Positions 22,873 to 27,071 of a DNA stretch of 27,071 nt are shown in pieces. The notes under the pieces are model-generated. The model was not told the DNA's origin. It was given only the letters and a program-made list of their open reading frames with translations, and ran no database searches. Source of the DNA: Chloroflexota bacterium (lineage in GTDB: Bacteria; Chloroflexota; Limnocylindria; Limnocylindrales; CSP1-4); assembly GCA_021789355.1 (NCBI GenBank), contig JAJYJR010000011.1, forward strand, positions 1-27,071, given 5' to 3'. Position numbers and translations under genes: made by a program. Position 1 is the first letter of the stretch. The number at the start of each line of letters is the position of its first letter.

Positions 22873-23170
22873 TGAGAAGGTCTCCCCTGAGGAGATACAG
22901 CGCGTCTTCGCGGATGCCGATTATGAGGGCCGTCTCCGGCGTGGCGAGCTTACCGTCGTCATCGTTGATGATAACCATCCCTCGCGAACGAAGGCCCGTG
23001 AGCCATTCTGCACGCGCAGCCAGATGATCCAATACCGCCGGCGGCGCGACGACGTCGTGTTGGTCTTGGCGCACCGGTACCTTCGCACGGACGGCACCAT
23101 CGGGGCATCAGGCAAGGCCGACCCCAAGAAGGTCTACCTTGCCGACAAGATCCTGGTGGTTCGCACCTGA
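22856..23170 (+). CDS. Hypothetical small basic protein
   Basis: The 104-residue frame starts with GTG at 22856, with GGAG 9 nt upstream. An in-frame ATG two codons later is the alternative. It has an early helix (SPEEIQRVFADADYEGRLRR), two hydrophobic strands (LTVVIVDD, DDVVLVLAHRYL) and a final KKVYLADKILVV. Layout and charge suggest a small alpha/beta protein. No family is recognised. It is divergent from the helical protein gene and their 5' ends overlap. Confidence 0.6.
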   Translation: MAMRPIEKVSPEEIQRVFADADYEGRLRRGELTVVIVDDNHPSRTKAREPFCTRSQMIQYRRRRDDVVLVLAHRYLRTDGTIGASGKADPKKVYLADKILVVRT

Positions 23171-23265
23171 CGCCGGTGGGACGTTACAAGGCGTGGCGCG
23201 TGCCGGGGAACACGGTCCCGAGGTGCGATATTTCGCAGGCGTCTATCTCCTATCCCACGATCCGT

Positions 23266-23294
23266 TTGACCGATTCGGCCGGAGCGGCGATACT
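23266..23294 (+). promoter_or_regulatory. Promoter of the initiator tRNA
   Basis: TTGACC (23266-23271) and GATACT (23289-23294) are exactly 17 bp apart. The expected start lies at 23300-23301, at the first bases of the mature tRNA, so the primary transcript would have almost no 5' leader. Confidence 0.65.
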
Positions 23295-23299
23295 GCTCG

Positions 23300-23374
23300 T
23301 GCGGGGTGGAGCAGCGGCAGCTCGTCGGGCTCATAACCCGAAGGTCGGCGGTTCGAATCCGTCCCCCGCAACCA
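23300..23374 (+). tRNA. Initiator tRNA-Met (anticodon CAT)
   Basis: It folds with acceptor stem TGCGGGG/CCCCGCA, D arm GAGC/GCTC and anticodon stem TCGGG/CCCGA. That stem carries the three consecutive G-C pairs that mark initiators. The loop is CTCATAA, the T arm GGCGG-TTCGAAT-CCGTC, and ACCA is encoded. Position 1 is T opposite A72, a pair, where most bacterial initiators have a C1-A72 mismatch. Confidence 0.93.
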
Positions 23375-23389
23375 AGCCGCCTATCGACT

Positions 23390-23423
23390 GAACGACCCTG
23401 GGACCCGCCTCCCGGGGTCGTTC
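23390..23423. terminator. Strong hairpin between tRNA-Met and the ABC operon
   Basis: GAACGACCC pairs perfectly with GGGTCGTTC. After a T/G mismatch, GGGA pairs with TCCC around a 6-nt loop. It starts 15 nt past the tRNA and lies 80 nt past the stop of the converging ABC permease gene, so it can end both transcripts. No long T-run is seen on either side. Confidence 0.7.
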
Positions 23424-23503
23424 GCTGTTGTCCGACGTGGCGCCGGCCGATGACTCCGCCGGCTCTGTCGCCGCGCGCGTTGACGCGCCGGGGCCCGCTC
23501 GGG

Positions 23504-24262
23504 CTACTCGGTCCGGAACGTCAGGAGTGCCGCGGCCACGAGCGCCACGGCCCACGCGGCCAGACCGGCGGCCTGCAGCGGGTCGATGACGTCGCCGCGC
23601 TCGAGCGTCCCGCGCAGGAGTCCGGCGAGCTGGGCCGGGGGAAGCAGCGAGGCGGGCACGGCGATCGCCGCCGGCAGGTGGTCGAGCGGGATCACGATCC
23701 CGCCGAGCAGCAGGAACACGAGGTAGAGGCCGTTCGCGACCGCGAGGACGGCCTCGGCGCGAAGGGCGCCCGCGAGGAGCAGGCCCATCGCGGCGAAGGC
23801 GATCGAGCCGAGCAGCAGCCACGGCACCGCCGCCAGGATCCCGCCGACGATCCCGCCCTGCGGGTTCCAGCCGAGCAGCGCCGCCACGAGCGCGATCAGC
23901 ACGACCTGCACGACCTCGGTCACGACGACGGCCAGCGTCTTGGCGCCGAGCAGCGCCGGCCGGGGGAGGGGCGATCCGCCGAGGCGCTTCAGCACGCCGT
24001 ACGAGCGTTCGAACGCAGTCGCGATGCCGAGCGACACGAGCCCGGTCGACACGATCGCGAGCGCGAGGATGCCGGGAGCGACCTGGTCGACCTGGCGGCC
24101 ACCGAACCCGGATGGGGGCAGCAGCGGCACCACCGAGAAGAACACGAGCAGCAGCAGCGGGATCGCGAGCGTGACCAGCAGGTTCTCGCCGCGCCGGACC
24201 GTGAGCAGCAGCTCGACGCGTGCCTGGGCGAGGAACGCGCGCCACGCGAGGGCCGGCGTCAT
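23504..24262 (-). CDS. ABC-2 type transporter permease
   Basis: The 252-residue membrane protein has six hydrophobic segments, among them LLVTLAIPLLLLVFFSVVPL, ALAIVSTGLVSLGIATAF, VVVTEVVQVVLIALVAALLG, WLLLGSIAFAAMGLLLAGAL and a final AAWAVALVAAALLTF. The FERSYGVLKRLGGSPLPR loop and VIPLDHLP are typical of ABC-2 export permeases. Its ATG overlaps the ATPase stop (ATGA). The exported substrate is unknown. Neighbouring cox and tlpA genes permit, but do not prove, a role in respiratory-chain assembly. Confidence 0.9.
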   Translation of the reverse strand: MTPALAWRAFLAQARVELLLTVRRGENLLVTLAIPLLLLVFFSVVPLLPPSGFGGRQVDQVAPGILALAIVSTGLVSLGIATAFERSYGVLKRLGGSPLPRPALLGAKTLAVVVTEVVQVVLIALVAALLGWNPQGGIVGGILAAVPWLLLGSIAFAAMGLLLAGALRAEAVLAVANGLYLVFLLLGGIVIPLDHLPAAIAVPASLLPPAQLAGLLRGTLERGDVIDPLQAAGLAAWAVALVAAALLTFRTE

Positions 24263-25278
24263 CTGTCGCCTCCCGTGGCGAGATCCGGCTCGTCGTGTTC
24301 GCCCGTGAGTCGCAGGAAGACGTCCTCGAGGCTGCCCTGCCCGACGCGGATCGCGAGCGGCTCGACGCCGATCGCCAGCAGCCACGTGCTGAGCTCCACG
24401 AGCAGCTCGCCCGCGGCCGCAGTCCGCAGGACGTAGACACCCGGGCGATCGATCCGGACGGCCTCCACCGACGCAAGACGACCGAGCTGGGCGAGCCGGT
24501 CGGAATCGAGCGGGCCGGGGAGTTCGAGCCGCACCTCCCGGACCTCGCCCGACGCCGACGCGCCGGCCACAGGGGACGCGCCCGTGGCCGTGGCCGCCGC
24601 CGTGCCCGCCACGCCCAGGCCGCGCCGCAGCTCCGCCGGCGTGCCGAGCGCCACGAGCCGGCCACGGTCGATGATCGCGACCCGGTCGGCGAGCGCCTCG
24701 GCCTCGTCGAGGAAGTGCGTGGTCATGAGGATCGTCGTGCCGCCTTCGCGCAGCTCTCGAAGGACGTCCCACGTCTCGCGGCGCGCCTGCGCGTCCATCG
24801 CCGCCGTCGGCTCGTCGAGGATCGCCAGACGTGGCCGGCCGACGATCGCGAGCGCCAGGCTCAGCCGCTGTCGTTCGCCCCCCGACAGGTCGCGGTAGCG
24901 GGTCCGTGCCGCGCGCGACAGTCCGACGCTGGCGAGCAGCGCGACGGGGTCCATCGGATCGGGGTAGAAGGCGGCGAACAGGTCGAGCGCCTCGACGGGC
25001 CGGAGCTGCGAGTACAGGCCGCCCGACTGCAGCATCAGCCCCATCTGCGGCCGCACCGCGCCGGGCTGGCGCCGCGGGTCCTGGCCGAACACGCGCACCG
25101 CCCCCGCGTCCGGGGCCCGGTAGCCCTCGACGATCTCCACCGTCGTCGTCTTGCCGGCCCCGTTCGGCCCGAGCAGCGCGAGCAGCTCGCCTCCGCGCAC
25201 CGTCAGGTCCAGGTCGTCGAGCACGATGCGCCCGTCGTACTGCTTCGACAGCCGCTCGATGACGATGGCGTCGGTCAT
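24259..25278 (-). CDS. ABC transporter ATP-binding protein
   Basis: The 339-residue protein has Walker A GPNGAGKT at 37-44, Q-loop Q84, signature LSGGE at 131-135, Walker B LAILDEP at 151-157 and switch histidine H188. The first 215 residues are therefore a complete nucleotide-binding domain of the drug/polymer-export (CcmA/DrrA-like) group. About 125 further residues follow, with an Ala/Gly/Thr linker and then a small alpha/beta domain ending QGSLEDVFLRLTG, as in this subgroup. The start overlaps the tlpA-like stop and the stop overlaps the permease start (both ATGA), so all three are one operon. Confidence 0.95.
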   Translation of the reverse strand: MTDAIVIERLSKQYDGRIVLDDLDLTVRGGELLALLGPNGAGKTTTVEIVEGYRAPDAGAVRVFGQDPRRQPGAVRPQMGLMLQSGGLYSQLRPVEALDLFAAFYPDPMDPVALLASVGLSRAARTRYRDLSGGERQRLSLALAIVGRPRLAILDEPTAAMDAQARRETWDVLRELREGGTTILMTTHFLDEAEALADRVAIIDRGRLVALGTPAELRRGLGVAGTAAATATGASPVAGASASGEVREVRLELPGPLDSDRLAQLGRLASVEAVRIDRPGVYVLRTAAAGELLVELSTWLLAIGVEPLAIRVGQGSLEDVFLRLTGEHDEPDLATGGDR

Positions 25279-25988
25279 GCCGTGATCTGCCGGAGGTAGT
25301 CGGCGAGCGCGTCGGCGGGCGGAGGACCGTAGCTCGCCGCGATGACGACGCCGGCCCGGTTCACGAAGAAGGTCGTGGGAATGGCCGTCACGCGGTACGA
25401 GTCCGCGACGCGTCCGCCGGGATCGACGAGGGCCGGCCAGCCCGCGTCCTCCCTGGCCATGAACTCGCGCGCGTTGCCTGGCGTGTCCTTGTAAACGACG
25501 CCCAGCACCTCGAGACCCCGCGACGCGTACTGCATCCGTGCGGCACGGTACATCGGGAACTCCTGCTGACACGGGATGCACCACGATGCCCAGAAGTTGA
25601 TGATGAGCGGCCGGCCGGCGTAGTCCGCGAGGGAGACGGAGCGACCCGACAGATCGGTCAGCCGGAACGCCGGGGCATGCTGCCCGTCGAGGCCGCCGCC
25701 GAGCACGACCGGGCTCGCTCCCGCCCCGCCACCCGCGATCGCGCCGCAGCCCGCGACCAGCAGCGCGACGAAGACGGTCGCGACGAGCTGACCCCCGGCG
25801 CCGCGGATCCCGCCGTGGCGAGCCAGCCTGTCGTTGCGCGGGTCGAACCTGGCGGCGCGCGCGTGCGCGAACCCATCGCGCCGGGCGCGCGGAAGATCGA
25901 GCGTGTTGTCCCTCGAGTGCGTGACCGTGGACGAGCGCGGTCGGCGAGCGAACTCCCAACATCGTACCCGCGCGCGGCGGTGAGGCAC
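25275..25988 (-). CDS. TlpA/ResA-like lipoprotein thiol-disulphide oxidoreductase
   Basis: The thioredoxin fold begins with APAFRLTDLSGRSVSLADY, has the redox-active WCIPC (C137, C140 from the GTG at 25988) in NFWASWCIPCQQEFP, and the cis-proline loop in VTAIPTTFFVN. Before it stands a membrane segment with lipobox VAGC (C81). The protein should be anchored outside the membrane and reduce disulphides, as for apocytochromes or the CuA centre of oxidase subunit II. The start is uncertain. The first 54 residues are Arg-rich and not signal-like, and the signal peptide alone would begin at a CTG near 25826. No ATG, GTG or TTG lies between. Confidence 0.87.
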   Translation of the reverse strand: MPHRRARVRCWEFARRPRSSTVTHSRDNTLDLPRARRDGFAHARAARFDPRNDRLARHGGIRGAGGQLVATVFVALLVAGCGAIAGGGAGASPVVLGGGLDGQHAPAFRLTDLSGRSVSLADYAGRPLIINFWASWCIPCQQEFPMYRAARMQYASRGLEVLGVVYKDTPGNAREFMAREDAGWPALVDPGGRVADSYRVTAIPTTFFVNRAGVVIAASYGPPPADALADYLRQITA

Positions 25989-26081
25989 GCCGCGAGGCCC
26001 GGAACGCCTCTGAACGGGAGTGGAGGGATCGCGACCGCGACGGGAACGGCGCGTGCGGCGGCAGCAGCCGCAGCGGGTCGG

Positions 26082-26672
26082 CTACTTCAGGATGTACAGC
26101 GTCGAGAACAGCCCGATCCAGACCACGTCGACGAAGTGCCAGTAGAGGCTGATCGCCTGGACGGCGGTGTGATGGCGGGCCGAGAACTGACCGCGGGTCG
26201 CGCGGTACAGGACGACGCTCATTGTCACGACGCCGGCCAGCACGTGGAGGCCGTGGAAGCCGGTCATCGTGTCGAACAGCGTGCCGTAGACGCCCGTGCT
26301 GATGCCGAACTTGAGCGAGTGGTAGTCGTACAGCTGGCCGAGCAGGAAGAGGACGCCGAGGACCAGCGTGACGCCCATCGCCCGGATCATTCCCGTCCGG
26401 TCGCCCTTCTGGATCCTCGTCAGCGCGTACTGCATCGTGAACGAGCTCGAGACCAGGATCACGGTGAGGACTGCCGCCGTGGCGATGTCGATCTCGAAGC
26501 CGGGCGGCGGCCACACGCTGTGCTCCGCCCGGATGCTGAAGTAGGCCGCGAACAGGCCGGCGAAGAACATGACCTCGCTGGCGATGAACAGCAGGACGCC
26601 CATGAGCGCCGTGTCGATGCCCTGGTGGGGCTGGTCGTGGAGCGGCGCGAGCGTTCCGGTGCGACCTGCCAT
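26082..26672 (-). CDS. Cytochrome c oxidase subunit III
   Basis: The 196-residue membrane protein is the five-helix form of subunit III of haem-copper oxidases. Signatures are GVLLFIASEVMFFAGLFAAY, LVSSSFTMQYAL, the TGFHGLHVLAGVV histidine motif and the C-terminal YWHFVDVVWIGLFSTLYI. ATG at 26672 has GAGAGGAACC upstream. It lies downstream of ctaB on the same strand. Subunits I and II must be outside the window. It supports an aerobic respiratory chain. Confidence 0.96.
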   Translation of the reverse strand: MAGRTGTLAPLHDQPHQGIDTALMGVLLFIASEVMFFAGLFAAYFSIRAEHSVWPPPGFEIDIATAAVLTVILVSSSFTMQYALTRIQKGDRTGMIRAMGVTLVLGVLFLLGQLYDYHSLKFGISTGVYGTLFDTMTGFHGLHVLAGVVTMSVVLYRATRGQFSARHHTAVQAISLYWHFVDVVWIGLFSTLYILK

Positions 26673-26730
26673 CGGCTGGTTCCTCTCGTGGCGGTGTCGG
26701 GTCGGCTGGCTGTTCGGAGGGCTTCGCGAG

Positions 26731-26749
26731 CCGGCCCTCGAAGGGCCGG
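26731..26749. other. Hairpin between ctaB and oxidase subunit III
   Basis: CCGGCCCT and AGGGCCGG form a perfect 8-bp stem with a 3-nt loop in the 218-bp gap between the two genes. A second weaker one (GGCCC...GGGCC, near 26836-26852) is closer to the ctaB stop. Neither has a T-run. They may attenuate transcription or protect the mRNA end. Confidence 0.4.
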
Positions 26750-26890
26750 ATGGGACGCGGGTGAGCCGTCAGGGAGGGACGGCCGTACCGGACGCGACGG
26801 CAGCCGCACCGGCGCCCCGCATCATAGTCCAAATGGCCCGGAAAGAGGGCCGAATGGCCCCTCCTGGGTTCCTGCCGAGGGTGCCGGTGA

Positions 26891-27071
26891 TCAGAGCGCG
26901 ATCGGCACGAGGACGTCGAGCGCGATCAGCGCGAACAGCAGCGACAGGTACGTGATCGAGAAGCGGTACAGCCTGACCGCGCCCGTTCCGGTTCCGTCGC
27001 GCCACAGCTGCCACGAGCGCCGGAGGAACAGCGCGCCGAGCAGCACTGCGCCGGCGGTGTAGACGAGGCCC
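26891..27071 (-). CDS. ctaB: Protohaem IX farnesyltransferase (haem O synthase), C-terminal end
   Basis: The last 59 codons read LVYTAGAVLLGALFLRRSWQ...RLYRFSITYLSLLFALIALD and stop at 26891. Two membrane helices separated by a loop with LYRFSITYL are the typical end of the UbiA-type enzyme that adds a farnesyl group to haem B for oxidase haem O/A. The start is beyond the window. The position just before oxidase subunit III agrees with this call. Confidence 0.85.
   Translation of the reverse strand, partial: GLVYTAGAVLLGALFLRRSWQLWRDGTGTGAVRLYRFSITYLSLLFALIALDVLVPIAL

Noticed and set aside
24259..26832. An 857-codon - strand frame covering oxidase subunit III, tlpA and the ABC ATPase
   Set aside because: Only its last 339 codons are a gene. 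The upstream part is an open out-of-frame run through tlpA and subunit III, common at this GC content.

Overview
The window is GC-rich, GC3-biased bacterial chromosome (about 70% G+C by eye). It uses many GTG/TTG starts and has long runs of 4-nt stop/start overlaps. The housekeeping genes at both ends, and the secreted choice-of-anchor C protein, would suit a Chloroflexota (Limnocylindria-like) or actinobacterial-type genome. That placement is an inference from gene style, not from a marker gene.

Left flank (1-1419): the end of an unidentified + strand pair, a converging OmpR-type response regulator, and an intact tRNA-Lys(TTT). Island (1420-17225): a 50-bp perfect direct repeat of the tRNA-Lys 3' half lies at 1420-1469 and again at 17176-17225, bounding about 15.8 kb of accessory DNA. 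Inside each end lies the same 22-bp sequence built on TGACAGCC, which looks like arm-type integrase sites. The only integrase visible is a 73-residue tyrosine-recombinase tail (1566-1787). It is fused in frame to a PD-(D/E)XK-like protein that is itself frameshifted. Cargo, in order: a PDZ lipoprotein, a small protein, a secreted choice-of-anchor C protein, an unknown exported-type protein, a three-gene set headed by a 3-TM protein, a type I restriction-modification locus (hsdM-hsdS-hsdR read right to left, hsdM broken by one extra base), a zinc-ribbon/winged-helix protein, an N-terminal scrap of another restriction gene, and a class II Fic AMPylator. The island therefore looks like a defence island that has lost its own integrase and is decaying.

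Right flank (17226-27071): an FMN alpha-hydroxyacid oxidase gene with a large in-frame internal deletion, and divergent from it methylglyoxal synthase mgsA. Next is a nickel block on the - strand: a small membrane protein, a Fur-family regulator and a P-loop kinase-like ATPase, joined by GTGA overlaps, then a NiCoT nickel/cobalt permease. The permease has its own promoter, whose -35 box lies in a TTGCAA-type dyad resembling a Nur operator. Three small unknown genes and an initiator tRNA-Met follow. At the right edge are a TlpA-ABC ATPase-ABC permease operon with ATGA overlaps, cytochrome c oxidase subunit III and the C-terminal end of heme O synthase (ctaB), i.e. part of an aerobic respiration locus.

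Three genes in this window carry lesions (two single-base frameshifts and one in-frame deletion). Real decay and assembly error cannot be separated from the sequence alone. No CRISPR array and no transposase were seen.
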